From the NCBI GenBank assembly GCA_003283415.1, contig QBXH01000001.1, positions 106,215 to 170,214 on the forward strand: a stretch of DNA of 64,000 nt, given 5' to 3'. Positions 1-9,465 of this stretch are shown here, piece after piece (the first letter of the stretch is position 1; the number at the start of each line of letters is the position of its first letter). The DNA is from Prochlorococcus sp. AG-321-E21. GTDB taxonomy: Bacteria > Cyanobacteriota > Cyanobacteriia > PCC-6307 > Cyanobiaceae. The position numbers were made by a program, and so were the translations under genes. The notes under the pieces are model-generated. The model did no database searches and was not told the DNA's origin. It was given only the letters and a program-made list of their open reading frames with translations.

Positions 1-617
1 ACTTTTTGTCTGAAAAAAGTCATGAGAGATATTTAACTATTAAAGAAAAATTAAAACTTCTTAAAGTACCTTTTATCGAAAATCTTAATTTAGTAAGAGG
101 TTTGGATTATTACACACACACTGCATTTGAAATTACAAGTGGTTTACTAGGTTCTCAGGCTACTGTATGTGGAGGAGGAAGATATGATGCTTTGATTAGT
201 CAAATGGGAGGGAAAGAAACTCCAGCTATTGGATTTGCAATTGGATTAGAAAGACTCATTTTATTATCGGGTAAAGATCTTGAAGAAAGTAGAGAAAATG
301 ACATTTATATTGTGAATAAAGGTATTCATGCTGAAACATTGGCAATGGACTTATCTAGAAAGTTAAGAAATTATGATTTAAAAACAGAATTAGATCTTAC
401 TGGGGCATCATTTTCAAAGCAATTTAAAAAAGCTAATAAAATTAAATCAAAAAGTATAATTGTTATTGGTGATGATGAAGCTTTAAATAAAGAGTTTGTT
501 ATTAGGCTTTTTAATAATAAAAATTCAGAAGATAGACAGGAGACTATTTCAATTGAGGATAATATTAAATTAGAAAAGTGGCTAAAAAGTAATTTGCTTT
601 TAGATATAAACCTATAG
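1..617 (+). CDS. hisS: Histidyl-tRNA synthetase, 3' part (window edge)
   Basis: Charges tRNA-His in the cytoplasm. The gene is cut by the window start; the reading frame is open from base 3, so the tracked TTG at base 6 is not a real start. The visible part has the class II HisRS box LVRGLDYY, the GGGRYDAL glycine-rich loop and motif 3 (GFAIGLERL), followed by a C-terminal anticodon-binding region. About half of a normal HisRS (roughly 420 aa) is present. The downstream small gene begins 4 nt after the stop, suggesting co-transcription. Confidence 0.95.
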   Translation, partial: FLSEKSHERYLTIKEKLKLLKVPFIENLNLVRGLDYYTHTAFEITSGLLGSQATVCGGGRYDALISQMGGKETPAIGFAIGLERLILLSGKDLEESRENDIYIVNKGIHAETLAMDLSRKLRNYDLKTELDLTGASFSKQFKKANKIKSKSIIVIGDDEALNKEFVIRLFNNKNSEDRQETISIEDNIKLEKWLKSNLLLDINL

Positions 618-621
618 AATA

Positions 622-888
622 GTGAAAATTATATTATTAATATCATTTTTAATTATGTTTTCTTTTATATTTTTAAAATTTTACAAAAATAACAAAATTT
701 TAAAAAAAAAGAAGGAAATTAAATTCAACAAAAATAACTTGTATCAATGGATGAATTTGACTAAAAAAGAAAGATTTGATTTATCAAAAAAAGAATCCAA
801 TTCTTACTTAAAAAAAAGGAAAAGTTTATTAGAAGAAATTAGAAAAGAATATAAAAGTATTTCTAAAAATGATAAAAAAAGTTTATAA
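622..888 (+). CDS. Small membrane-anchored basic protein, unknown
   Basis: 88 aa from a GTG start 4 nt after hisS. Residues 2-19 form one strongly hydrophobic segment. The rest is lysine-rich and probably a cytoplasmic helix. I do not recognise a family. The tight spacing suggests it is read in the hisS transcript. It could be a short-lived small membrane protein, but its role is unknown. Confidence 0.7.
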   Translation: MKIILLISFLIMFSFIFLKFYKNNKILKKKKEIKFNKNNLYQWMNLTKKERFDLSKKESNSYLKKRKSLLEEIRKEYKSISKNDKKSL

Positions 889-902
889 GTTCTTTAAAAT
901 TC

Positions 903-1205
903 GTGGAAATCTTCTGGACTTCAAATAAATCTATAAATGGTTTAAGGCATTTTGTTTTACTAAATAAAATTAGTGAAAAAGATCAAATTAAATTTTTGAT
1001 GGTTTCTGTTATTGATGTCGAGATTAGTTTGAAAATCTCATATGACGAACTAATAAATAGTGAAAAATGGATTGAAGGATGGTTAAATCTTCCTAATAGT
1101 GAATCAATCACTAAAGATTATTTAGATTATAAATCAGGTAAAAATTTAAAAGAAGAGATTATTAAAATCTTTGTTAGTAATAATTCCTTATTTAATATTT
1201 CTTAA
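903..1205 (+). CDS. Tryptophan-rich TIGR02450/DUF2389-like protein
   Basis: 100 aa, GTG start. The pattern of FWTSNK near the N-terminus, a central beta-rich stretch, and KWIEGWLNLP at about residues 57-66 resembles the small tryptophan-rich family known as TIGR02450/DUF2389, which has conserved W-x-x-GW spacing. This assignment comes from memory of the family pattern. The function of that family is not known. It follows the 88-aa gene by 14 nt, completing a likely hisS operon tail. Confidence 0.6.
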   Translation: MEIFWTSNKSINGLRHFVLLNKISEKDQIKFLMVSVIDVEISLKISYDELINSEKWIEGWLNLPNSESITKDYLDYKSGKNLKEEIIKIFVSNNSLFNIS

Positions 1206-1343
1206 TTTGAAATTAAAAATAAAATCAAAAATATCCATAAAAACTATACTCTTAATAATCAGATTAATTATTTAAAAAACTTTTCCCCCCTTTCAAAGTA
1301 TTCAAAGAAACGTTATTAAGGATTAATAATATTTAATTAAACA

Positions 1344-1580
1344 ATGTTAGAAAATATATGGCACTCATCTAATTTTGCTGCAAAGGATTTAGGTCTAACT
1401 GAAATTAAACTTTCCCGTCTAAGGGAAAATGGGTTTTTAAAACCTGGAATTCATTGGAAAAGCTCTCCTATAGGACAAAAAAAACCCTGGAATCCAGAGG
1501 CTCTTTACAATTCAATTTTATGCAGAAAAATAATTGATGAAATTTATTCTGAAGAAAAATATGACCAATATGCGGCTTAA
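1344..1580 (+). CDS. Small helix-turn-helix-like protein, unknown
   Basis: 78 aa from an ATG. The central LRENGFLKPGIHW resembles the recognition region of MerR/excisionase-type winged helices (LRxxG.L..G.HW), followed by a C-terminal helix with one Cys. No exact family is recognised. A small DNA-binding role is an inference. It stands alone, about 140 nt after the hisS cluster. Confidence 0.6.
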   Translation: MLENIWHSSNFAAKDLGLTEIKLSRLRENGFLKPGIHWKSSPIGQKKPWNPEALYNSILCRKIIDEIYSEEKYDQYAA

Positions 1581-1637
1581 TTTAATTTCTGAATCATCTA
1601 AGACCTCTTAAGAATCATGATTTATTTAATTAGATTA

Positions 1638-1814
1638 CTATTTTACTAGATTTTCATACTTACAATCAGTCAAAGTGCTTTGAAGTATTGGATATAGGTT
1701 TATCATGTTTATATATTGAACTGATTTACGATAAGACTTAGCTGCTTTTTTGTAATGCCCTTGTGATTTCATTTCTAGAGAAATTTTTCTAGAATTCCTT
1801 GGGGAAATTGTCAT
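1638..1814 (-). CDS. Candidate small basic protein (58 aa), below track cutoff
   Basis: An ATG-started frame of 58 codons on the minus strand in an otherwise empty 550-bp gap. The product is basic and helical, and its middle (GHYKKAAKSYRKSV) looks like a single TPR-type helix pair. No family is recognised. The support is only an intact frame with sensible composition, so it may be spurious. Confidence 0.4.
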   Translation of the reverse strand: MTISPRNSRKISLEMKSQGHYKKAAKSYRKSVQYINMINLYPILQSTLTDCKYENLVK

Positions 1815-2133
1815 ATTTAAAATTATTTTATTCTCTTTTTAGTAATCGTCTGATCATGGGTCAATGTTGTATCTGTTTTTATTACACATAAAATTGTTTA
1901 TGTCAGCAAAAAAAGATTTATAAAAATTTGAATTTATTTGAAAATAAAATAAAAATTTGGCTTTTTTAATTAAATATCATATTAAAACTATGTTCTTTGC
2001 ACTTAGGAATTCTATTGAAATTAGCTTTCCCTTATTATCCTTTGAATTAATAACCTTTACAATTTTGTTATTAATTCAGCCGTTTGATGAAATATAAAGT
2101 ATTCTCAAAACGTTTAAGCTAATCAATTCCTAA
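1815..2133. other. Long AT-rich leader upstream of pcbA
   Basis: About 320 nt without a supported gene. It probably holds the promoter and 5' untranslated leader of the highly expressed antenna gene. I see no Shine-Dalgarno sequence just before the pcbA ATG (the preceding bases are AATTCCTAA) and no convincing hairpin. Confidence 0.4.
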
Positions 2134-3192
2134 ATGCAAACCTATGGTAATCCAGACACCACCTATGGATGGTGGGCTGGTAATTCAGGTGTAGCTAATC
2201 GCTCAGGAAAATTTATCGCTGCTCATGTCGCTCATGCAGGGTTAATTGTTTTTTGGGCCGGTGCTTTCACTCTTTTCGAACTATCAAGATTTGACCCCAG
2301 TGTCCCAATGGGTCAACAACCTCTTATTGCACTTCCACACTTGGCTACCCTTGGAATAGGGTTTGATGCTGATGGAGTTCTAATGGGAGATACCAAACCT
2401 GTACTAGCAATAGCTATTGTTCATTTGGTTTCCTCTATGGTACTTGCAGCTGGTGGATTACTTCACTCGCTACTTCTTCCAGGAAATCTTGAAGAATCAG
2501 AAGTCGCAAAGGCAAGGAAATTCAATATTGAATGGGATAATCCAGATAAATTAACTTTCATTCTTGGACATCATTTAATTATTCTTGGTTTCGCTGTAAT
2601 TCTTCTTGTTGAATGGGCAAGAGTTCATGGAGTCTACGATCCCGCTATTGGTGCCGTGAGACAAGTTGAGTATGATCTAAACCTTGCTGAGATTTGGAAT
2701 CATCAAACAGATTTTCTACTAATAGATGATTTAGAAGATGTTATGGGAGGTCATGCTTTCCTTGCATTTGTCTTGATTACAGGTGGTGCTTGGCACATTG
2801 CTACAAAGCAAGTTGGTGAATATACCAAATTTAAAGGTAAAGGTCTTCTATCTGCGGAAGCAGTTCTTTCATGGTCTTTAGCAGGTATTGGTTGGATGGC
2901 AATTATTGCTGCCTTCTGGAGCGCATCAAATACAACAGTTTATCCTGTAGAGTTTTTTGGTGAACCACTTGAATTGAAATTCAGTATTTCTCCATATTGG
3001 ATTGATACTGTTGACCTTCCTGATGGTGTTTATACATCAAGGGCATGGTTAGCAAATGTACATTACTACTTTGGTTTCTTCTTTATTCAAGGTCATCTAT
3101 GGCACGCACTAAGAGCCTTAGGATTTGACTTTAAGAGAGTTACAAATGCTATCAGTAACATTGATAGTGCTACTGTTACTCTTAAAGATTAA
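2134..3192 (+). CDS. pcbA: Divinyl chlorophyll a/b-binding antenna protein Pcb
   Basis: Core antenna protein of Prochlorococcus thylakoids, in the CP43/IsiA-like six-helix family, which binds divinyl chlorophylls and feeds photosystem II. The 352-aa length fits the family. Histidines lie in hydrophobic segments (for example [15 protein letters not shown] near the N-terminus, [10 protein letters not shown] in the middle, [19 protein letters not shown] near the end), as expected for chlorophyll ligands. The short loop between helices V and VI distinguishes Pcb from CP43. A strong hairpin terminator follows. High-light strains usually carry a single pcb gene, named pcbA. Confidence 0.93.
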   Translation: MQTYGNPDTTYGWWAGNSGVANRSGKFIAAHVAHAGLIVFWAGAFTLFELSRFDPSVPMGQQPLIALPHLATLGIGFDADGVLMGDTKPVLAIAIVHLVSSMVLAAGGLLHSLLLPGNLEESEVAKARKFNIEWDNPDKLTFILGHHLIILGFAVILLVEWARVHGVYDPAIGAVRQVEYDLNLAEIWNHQTDFLLIDDLEDVMGGHAFLAFVLITGGAWHIATKQVGEYTKFKGKGLLSAEAVLSWSLAGIGWMAIIAAFWSASNTTVYPVEFFGEPLELKFSISPYWIDTVDLPDGVYTSRAWLANVHYYFGFFFIQGHLWHALRALGFDFKRVTNAISNIDSATVTLKD

Positions 3193-3214
3193 ATTTTAGT
3201 CATTAATTAATATT

Positions 3215-3243
3215 AAAAGGCCTCAATTAATGAGGCCTTTTTT
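3215..3243 (+). terminator. Rho-independent terminator of pcbA
   Basis: Perfect 10-bp inverted repeat AAAGGCCTCA / TGAGGCCTTT with a 5-nt loop, followed by a T run, starting about 23 nt after the pcbA stop. The G/C-rich stem stands out against the AT-rich surroundings. Confidence 0.85.
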
Positions 3244-3296
3244 ATTTGATAAATTTTATCTATTAAATTAGATTAAAAGTATTAAGTTTAAATTAG

Positions 3297-4670
3297 TTGA
3301 ATATTTCTCTCCTACAGAATCAAAATATTTTCACAAATTCTCTTTTAATAAGTCTAATAGGATTTCTAGTAATCGGTTTTTTCTTGATTTTTGGAAGGAA
3401 ATTTAAATTTGCTGTTCAATTAGAAAGATTTGGATTACCCATAGCTGTTATTTCTGGAATTGTAGGAATATCGATAGGTCCCTATGGATTAATAAATATT
3501 TTATCTAAGGAGACTACAAATGTCTGGAGTAATTTTCCAACTCCTCTCTTATCTCTAGTTTTTGCAACATTAATGATGGGAAGGCCAATCCCAAATATTA
3601 ATGGTTTAATTAGACCCATTGTCAATCAGTTTTTGTTAGCTCTTTCATTGGGCTTTGGTCAATTTCTTGTAGGAGGATTAGTAGTCAAATACTTATTATC
3701 TCCATCTATGGAAACAAATCCTTTAATGGGATGTTTAATAGAGGTTGGTTTTGAAGGAGGGCATGGTGCTGCAACTATTATTGGAGAAAGTTTTAATAAA
3801 CTTGGATTCTCAGAGGGCTTAGACTTAGGTCTTGCAATGGCTACAATGGGCCTTTTATCCTCTTCTTTATTAGGAAGTTTTTTTATTTTTGTAGGAAGAA
3901 CTTTAGGAATTTCAGATACAGAGAAGATCGTTGATAAAACAGATAATGAAAATCCAAATCTTAAAATAGGCATTTTTTCAGATTTGAGAGTTTTATTAAT
4001 AAATCTTGGCTTTGTAGGGTTGGCAATTTCTTTTGGGGTCTCGATACTTAACCTTTTGAGGTATATTTCAAACTACTTTGGTGAATTCTCAAAACAAGTA
4101 ATCTTATCACTTCCTGTATTCCCACTTATTCTTATAGGATCACTTTTGATTAGATATATCTTAGAAAAAACGAATAATACAGACTTTATCTCTAATCTTC
4201 TTCAAAGAGAAATTGGGATATTGTCCACAGATTTATTGATTTTTACAGCAATGGCAAGTTTAGATATTGCTACTGTTCTTGATAATTGGAGATTGATTTT
4301 GGTACTTACTATTTTTGGTTTGATTTGGAATTTAATTTGTATTGCTTATTTCGCATACTTTGTATTTGAAAAACACTGGTTTGAAAGAAGTTTAATAGAA
4401 TTTGGAAATTCAACTGGAGTAGTTGCATCTGGACTACTTCTTTTAAGACTCGCTGATCCAAAAAATATTTCTAAAACACTTCCGATTTTTACATCTAAGC
4501 AACTTTTTGCTCAATTAATCTTATCAGGAGGATTTTTTACAGTATTAGCTCCATTATTGATCTCAAAAATAGGATTAGATTATTGGACAGAGATTTGTGC
4601 ATCAATAACTCTTTTTACTATTTTGGTTGCATTCTTTTTTAACAAAAGGTTTTCTACAAGTTATCAATAA
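3297..4670 (+). CDS. gltS: GltS-like sodium/glutamate symporter family protein
   Basis: 457-aa inner-membrane protein with about eleven hydrophobic segments, TTG start. The signature region GGHGAATIIGESF at about residues 151-163 matches the first re-entrant loop of ESS/GltS sodium:glutamate symporters. A second loop-like segment, GNSTGVVASGLLLLR, lies in the C-terminal half, as expected for the inverted-repeat architecture. Substrate specificity cannot be read from sequence; glutamate or a related anion is the family norm. It is separated from pcbA by a terminator, so it has its own promoter. Confidence 0.75.
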   Translation: MNISLLQNQNIFTNSLLISLIGFLVIGFFLIFGRKFKFAVQLERFGLPIAVISGIVGISIGPYGLINILSKETTNVWSNFPTPLLSLVFATLMMGRPIPNINGLIRPIVNQFLLALSLGFGQFLVGGLVVKYLLSPSMETNPLMGCLIEVGFEGGHGAATIIGESFNKLGFSEGLDLGLAMATMGLLSSSLLGSFFIFVGRTLGISDTEKIVDKTDNENPNLKIGIFSDLRVLLINLGFVGLAISFGVSILNLLRYISNYFGEFSKQVILSLPVFPLILIGSLLIRYILEKTNNTDFISNLLQREIGILSTDLLIFTAMASLDIATVLDNWRLILVLTIFGLIWNLICIAYFAYFVFEKHWFERSLIEFGNSTGVVASGLLLLRLADPKNISKTLPIFTSKQLFAQLILSGGFFTVLAPLLISKIGLDYWTEICASITLFTILVAFFFNKRFSTSYQ

Positions 4671-4708
4671 GAAGTTAGGTTAGTATAAAAATATATTTTT
4701 CTTGATTT

Positions 4709-4966
4709 ATGTCCTACACACCATATGATATTCCTCCTCAAGAAAGTAAAGAAAAATGGTTTAGGAGTCACTTGCTTGGAAGAGAAGTTGAACTAGGAGA
4801 ATTATATAGTCTTGGATTTAAAGAATTGGATTTAATTATGGCTGAAACTGCAGAAATTAGAAGTGATATTGAATTTAAAGAAAAAAATATTGGAAAATTT
4901 AGAACAGCAGGATATTTTTTAGAATTAGCCAGAATTATTGAAAAAAGAAAATTACTTGAAAGCTAA
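4709..4966 (+). CDS. Conserved small cytoplasmic protein, unknown
   Basis: 85 aa from an ATG, without signal or membrane segment. It is rich in charged residues with a predicted helix-loop-helix. I do not recognise the family. Its stop codon overlaps the 3' end of the convergent GST gene by 4 bp, so transcription of the two genes meets here. Confidence 0.7.
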   Translation: MSYTPYDIPPQESKEKWFRSHLLGREVELGELYSLGFKELDLIMAETAEIRSDIEFKEKNIGKFRTAGYFLELARIIEKRKLLES

Positions 4967-5622
4967 TCAAAATAGAAATATTCTTTCTTTTTAGATGGTT
5001 TCCATGGATCAAATTTATGCATTAATTTTTTAAAGTGTTGATGTCTTTCAAAATATCCTAACCAATCTTTTATAGGATCATCAAAATAATTTATTTTTTT
5101 TTGGCTTTCGCAAGCAATTTTAAATTGCCTTACAAATGGCCAAATACACCAATCCGCAATCGAAGGTTTATCTCCAATTATCCATCTATTATTTGTAAGG
5201 ATTTTATTCCATTTTTTTATGAATTTAGTAGCTTCTAAAAAATGGTAATCTTCTTCGCTAGCATTAAATCTCATGGAATATTTAAAACGATCTAAATGAT
5301 ATTTAAAACTATGATCATTTTCAGAAATAATTTCTAAAATTTCTTCTTCTTTATTTTTAGGATTATAAAATTTCTTTATATTTTCCTTTTCTGATTCTGA
5401 AAGTGCCCAGATTATGATGTCTAAACTTTCCTCTATGACTTCATTATTTTTTTTTAATAAAATTGGAACAGTTTTTGTCCTTGATTTATTCATGAATTCG
5501 ATGGGCTTATTTTTTAAATCAACTTCTCTTATTTCGACTTTGATTTCGCAAATTAATAATGCCCATCTAACTCGAATAGCATATGGACATCTACGAAATG
5601 AATATAAAATCTCTGTTGTCAT
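4963..5622 (-). CDS. Glutathione S-transferase family protein
   Basis: 219 aa. The N-terminal thioredoxin-like domain begins with SFRRCPYAIRVRWAL, placing Cys12 at the catalytic position used by Cys-type (omega/glutaredoxin-like) GSTs, and TVPIL at about residues 51-55 gives the conserved cis-proline. A helical C-terminal domain with IADWCIWPFVRQF follows. Likely roles are glutathione-linked thiol transfer or dehalogenation-type chemistry in the cytoplasm; the substrate is unknown. Confidence 0.85.
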   Translation of the reverse strand: MTTEILYSFRRCPYAIRVRWALLICEIKVEIREVDLKNKPIEFMNKSRTKTVPILLKKNNEVIEESLDIIIWALSESEKENIKKFYNPKNKEEEILEIISENDHSFKYHLDRFKYSMRFNASEEDYHFLEATKFIKKWNKILTNNRWIIGDKPSIADWCIWPFVRQFKIACESQKKINYFDDPIKDWLGYFERHQHFKKLMHKFDPWKPSKKKEYFYFD

Positions 5623-5696
5623 TTTGTAAAAAAATAAAATTTTTTTGATTCTTTTAGTATTATCTACATAGGAATAATCTTAACTTTACATCGAAA

Positions 5697-6239
5697 ATGG
5701 CGGGATATGTTTACCTCATAAGAGTAGGAGATCTTTATCGTATTGGTAAGGCAGATAATCTTGATAAGAAAATCAGAAAACTCAAGCCAGATGAATTGCT
5801 AACTTCCATCATGACTAAAGAACCTGAAACACTTGAAGCCAGGTTATTGAGAAAATATAAATCTCAAAGAATTCCTGAAACGGGATATTTGAAGCTCACT
5901 AAAAGACAAATAATTGAATGTAAAAAACAATTTGACTTAAAAGGAAATTTACCGCATACACTTGATGCTGAGGTTTCCATAACTTTATTTGCATCCTTTT
6001 TATTATTTGGAACAAATTTTTTAATTCTTAATTACTTTAATGTTGGATTTTTAAGAAATATTTCCTATTCATTCGGTTTTGCCTCTATACCTATGATAAT
6101 TTTGTTTCTAACAGGTAGTTTTGGAGGATATTTTTCTGATGATTTAGCTCTATTTTCGTTATTAACAAATCGAATAAAAGGTTTATTGATAGCTATTGCG
6201 ATGATAACAATGGCTTTTTTAGTGTTCAAACTAAATTAA
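5697..6239 (+). CDS. GIY-YIG/T5orf172-like domain fused to membrane segments
   Basis: 180 aa. Residues 3-18 (GYVYLIRVGDLYRIGK) match the GIY-YIG-like fold start, with VYLI and YRIGKAD spacing. The next about 70 residues are charged and helical. Residues about 95-178 contain three hydrophobic helices. The catalytic Arg/Glu of true nucleases cannot be confirmed. A GIY-YIG-like domain tethered to a membrane is unusual and the function is unknown. The gene ends 4 bp into the convergent SDR gene. Confidence 0.7.
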   Translation: MAGYVYLIRVGDLYRIGKADNLDKKIRKLKPDELLTSIMTKEPETLEARLLRKYKSQRIPETGYLKLTKRQIIECKKQFDLKGNLPHTLDAEVSITLFASFLLFGTNFLILNYFNVGFLRNISYSFGFASIPMIILFLTGSFGGYFSDDLALFSLLTNRIKGLLIAIAMITMAFLVFKLN

Positions 6240-6943
6240 ATTTCATAATTACAATTTAAGGCTATTTCAAATGGAACTGACTGCATGGGTAATTTCAAGA
6301 TTGTAGAACATATCTCTGCTATGTCCTCTGGTTGACTCATCTTTGACTTTTCTAAGGAAGATATCTTCTCCGCCATTTTTGTATTAACCCAACTAGGACA
6401 AATAGCAGTAACTCTAATATTTTCTTCCCAACCTTTGTTCTTCATTGTTTGACAAAGGCTCATTAAAGCAAATTTTGATGAGGAATAGGCTGCTAAATCT
6501 CCTTTTGACCTTTTGCCACTCATTGAAACTAAAACGACAATTCTTCCATTATTTGATTGAATTAAGTGTTCCCAGGATAGCCTGCATAATTTCCAAATAG
6601 CTAAAAAATTTATATTAAAAGTATTTACAATCTCTTCTTCATCCCGATCTTTATATAAAAAAGGAACTTTTGAGAGAACTCCAGAACAATTTATCAAAGT
6701 ATCAAAACTTCCAAATTTATTAATTGTATTTTCGACCCATTCTATAGCGGAAAATTTATCTAATGCATCATATTTGTTTATGAGAAGTTTTTCTTTTGGC
6801 CAATTATTTGGATCGATAACGCTACCTTTAACAGACTCTAAATCTCTTATCCCAATACTAATTCTATTTCCTGCTTTTAGTTCTCTATGTGCAATATTTA
6901 ATCCAATCCCTCTGCTAGCTCCACTTATTACAATAGTTCTCAT
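6236..6943 (-). CDS. Short-chain dehydrogenase/reductase
   Basis: 235-aa SDR. The cofactor loop GASRGIG is at residues 8-14, an NCSGVL segment corresponds to the NNAG position, and YSSSK carries the catalytic Tyr-x-x-x-Lys. Substrate is unknown. It lies 7 nt downstream of the lycopene cyclase gene on the same strand, so the two are probably co-transcribed. A role in carotenoid or lipid metabolism is possible but unproven. Confidence 0.85.
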   Translation of the reverse strand: MRTIVISGASRGIGLNIAHRELKAGNRISIGIRDLESVKGSVIDPNNWPKEKLLINKYDALDKFSAIEWVENTINKFGSFDTLINCSGVLSKVPFLYKDRDEEEIVNTFNINFLAIWKLCRLSWEHLIQSNNGRIVVLVSMSGKRSKGDLAAYSSSKFALMSLCQTMKNKGWEENIRVTAICPSWVNTKMAEKISSLEKSKMSQPEDIAEICSTILKLPMQSVPFEIALNCNYEI

Positions 6944-6950
6944 TTTATGA

Positions 6951-8234
6951 TTATATATTTGGAAGAACTATCCTCAATAGCATTTTTAGTTCTTTGCCAT
7001 GCATAATCATTAAACCTTTTTTGACACTCCAAGGGGCTTTTATAAACATTATGCACATTGCATATACTATTTCTCTTAAGGATAATGTATCAGTTAAAAA
7101 TCCATACCATTGAGTTTTAGGTAATTTAAAGAAACTACCAAAAAATTCTCTTAATAGTTTTTCATCGAATCTCATTAGTTTTTCTAAACCAAATTGGTAA
7201 ATTGATTTCTTTCTTATTAATTCTTTAGGCCATAAACTCTCCCAGCCTTTTCTGGCAATATTATAAGTACTTAATTTCTTATCATTCATTGCGGTTGATA
7301 TTGCTTTTGCTACAAGTGGAGCTCTTCTTAAAACATTACCAATTAAATATCCTGAGGCTGGGTGAACCATTGAAGCCGCTCCACCGTATCCCAATATTGG
7401 TTGTTTAAAGTCTGGGATAGGCATATTCATTGGTAAAAACAACCCAAGTTCTTCATGCTGCATGCTTGTAATTGAGATATTTCTGTAAGACAATCTTTTC
7501 TCTAATCTTTCTTTTAAATTCTCCATTGTTAAAGGATTTACTAATCCAAGAGAAGTCTCTTCAAGAAAATACTTCCCATTTCCCATATCCATTGCATACA
7601 AAAAAGTAGGAGGTTCTTTTTTTTGCTCCTCATTTAAATGATCATTTCGATAATCCATCAAAACAAATTGCCCTTTTTGTAGTGGAGGCTTACTAAAACT
7701 TCCTACTATTCCGTAACAAGTCTGAACTGCTAATGGTCCACATGATTTTAATTTTAGAAATACAGGATCATATCCTGTTGCATCTACAACTAATCTTGCA
7801 GAGTAAGTTTTTCCATCACTTGTTGTAACTATACTTTTATTTTTCTGAAAGTTTATCTTCTCTGCAAAACCCTCATGCCATCTAATAAGAGACTTATTAC
7901 ATTCATTTAACCAGTAACTATGTAATTTCTCTTTATCAAATAATCCATAATCTAAAGAATGCTCGGTTGCTTTGTTTTCATAGTGATGTTCTTCAATAGA
8001 ACCATGTCCAAAAAAACTAACGGTATTTTTCCATCTATATTCAAGTAAATCCTGAAGTCCAAGTTGATCTACTTCTTTTCCCCAAATCCCATAAGTATTT
8101 GGCCAAGGCTCGTCTGGGCCATTAGGGGAAAGAACCTCTACATCTAATCTTTCTTTGCCTAAAGCCGAAGCAATAGCCATCCCTGCGGGCCCAGCTCCTA
8201 AAACTAATACATCTGGCAATCTTTTGAAAGGCAT
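6951..8234 (-). CDS. crtL: Lycopene cyclase, CrtL family (probably CrtL-e type)
   Basis: 427-aa flavoprotein that cyclises the ends of lycopene. The N-terminal dinucleotide-binding motif GAGPAG is at residues 13-18, WPNTYGIW resembles the conserved CrtL box, and GYGGAASMVHPASGY lies in the C-terminal half. Prochlorococcus carries two paralogues, CrtL-b (beta rings) and CrtL-e (beta and epsilon rings, needed for alpha-carotene). The neighbourhood agrees with my memory of the CrtL-e gene in a high-light strain, but sequence alone does not let me separate them here. Confidence 0.85.
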   Translation of the reverse strand: MPFKRLPDVLVLGAGPAGMAIASALGKERLDVEVLSPNGPDEPWPNTYGIWGKEVDQLGLQDLLEYRWKNTVSFFGHGSIEEHHYENKATEHSLDYGLFDKEKLHSYWLNECNKSLIRWHEGFAEKINFQKNKSIVTTSDGKTYSARLVVDATGYDPVFLKLKSCGPLAVQTCYGIVGSFSKPPLQKGQFVLMDYRNDHLNEEQKKEPPTFLYAMDMGNGKYFLEETSLGLVNPLTMENLKERLEKRLSYRNISITSMQHEELGLFLPMNMPIPDFKQPILGYGGAASMVHPASGYLIGNVLRRAPLVAKAISTAMNDKKLSTYNIARKGWESLWPKELIRKKSIYQFGLEKLMRFDEKLLREFFGSFFKLPKTQWYGFLTDTLSLREIVYAMCIMFIKAPWSVKKGLMIMHGKELKMLLRIVLPNI

Positions 8235-8463
8235 TAATTATAAATTCTGAAGTTAGAAAAGTTTTTGGAAAAATAAAAAATATCTAAAGCTTCATTTTTA
8301 TAATTCATTCAAAATTTTATAATTAGAATAAATTTTATAATAAGCAAGAGAATCTATTCCTAGGTCTTATGTTTTAAGTGTTTTAACAATAATTTATAAG
8401 ACTTCAAAAGATGATATTCTATATAATTTTTTATATTATTAATAATACCCTCATCCAATTGTA

Positions 8464-9465
8464 ATGATAAAAGATAAAAATATTTTATTAACCGGAGGTA
8501 ATTCTGGGATTGGGTTTTTTTCAACTATTAACTTATTGAAGACTCAAAATAATTTATATATTCCAATTAGATCTTTATCAAGAAAAGAAGAATTTTCATT
8601 AAAACTAATAAAGTATTTTGATAAGGAATATCTAGACAAATATTTAAATATTATTGACAATATTGATTTAGCTAATTTAGAAAACATCCAAAAAGTAAGA
8701 GATTATTTAATCCAAAAAAATGTTTCTTTAGATGTTGTTATTTTAAATGCAGGCTTACAATATACTGGAGCTTTTTATCCTAAAGTCTCAAAACAAGGAA
8801 TCGAGCTGACGTTTGCTGTTAATCATCTTGCACACTTTTATTTAGTTAATATTCTTACAGGACTAATAAATAACAATAATGAATCTAGGATTATTATTAC
8901 ATCATCGGATGTTCATGATCCTGAGAGTCCAGGAGGAAATGTAGGAGAGAGAGCAGGTTTAAATAATTTAATAAATTTTAAAGAAGAAATTACAGGAAAA
9001 TATATAAATTTTAATTCTGACAAGGCTTATAAAAATAGCAAATTATGTAATATTTTATTTGCTAAAGAACTTTCAAAAAGATTACAAATGCAAGCTAGTA
9101 AAATATCAGTCATTACTTGGGCTCCAGGTCTTGTTATTCCAGATGAAGACTTAGGTTTTTTTAGATATAGTAATAAGTTTAATATCTTTGGATATTTAGT
9201 TTTTTCAAGTATTGCAAAGAATATTTTAGGTATTTCTGAAAATGTAGAAAATGCAGGTAATCTTCTTTCTCAGATTGTTTTCGATAGTGCTTTTAATAAT
9301 ATTAAATACTTACATTTAAGCAATAAGCTTGTCTTTTATAAAAAACATAAATTACTCAAAAGTACTGTAAGTGAAGAAGCTTCTAAAAATGAGCTTGCTT
9401 TAAAACTTTGGAATTTAAGCGAGGAATTATGCAGGTCATTTGGGTTCGTTTCTTTCAATATTTAA
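8464..9465 (+). CDS. Protochlorophyllide-reductase-like SDR
   Basis: 333 aa. NAD(P)-binding loop TGGNSGIG is at residues 10-17, NAG is in the fourth strand (VILNAGLQ), and YKNSKLCNIL matches the active-site form YKxSKxCNxL typical of light-dependent protochlorophyllide oxidoreductases (LPOR). The length equals LPOR, yet the rest diverges, so it is best called an LPOR-like SDR rather than the housekeeping Por. The last 30 bp overlap the convergent MscS gene. It diverges from crtL, hinting at pigment-related chemistry. Confidence 0.75.
   Translation: MIKDKNILLTGGNSGIGFFSTINLLKTQNNLYIPIRSLSRKEEFSLKLIKYFDKEYLDKYLNIIDNIDLANLENIQKVRDYLIQKNVSLDVVILNAGLQYTGAFYPKVSKQGIELTFAVNHLAHFYLVNILTGLINNNNESRIIITSSDVHDPESPGGNVGERAGLNNLINFKEEITGKYINFNSDKAYKNSKLCNILFAKELSKRLQMQASKISVITWAPGLVIPDEDLGFFRYSNKFNIFGYLVFSSIAKNILGISENVENAGNLLSQIVFDSAFNNIKYLHLSNKLVFYKKHKLLKSTVSEEASKNELALKLWNLSEELCRSFGFVSFNI

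Noticed and set aside
3659-3973. 104-aa minus ORF inside gltS
   Set aside because: Antisense shadow of a confident membrane-protein gene.
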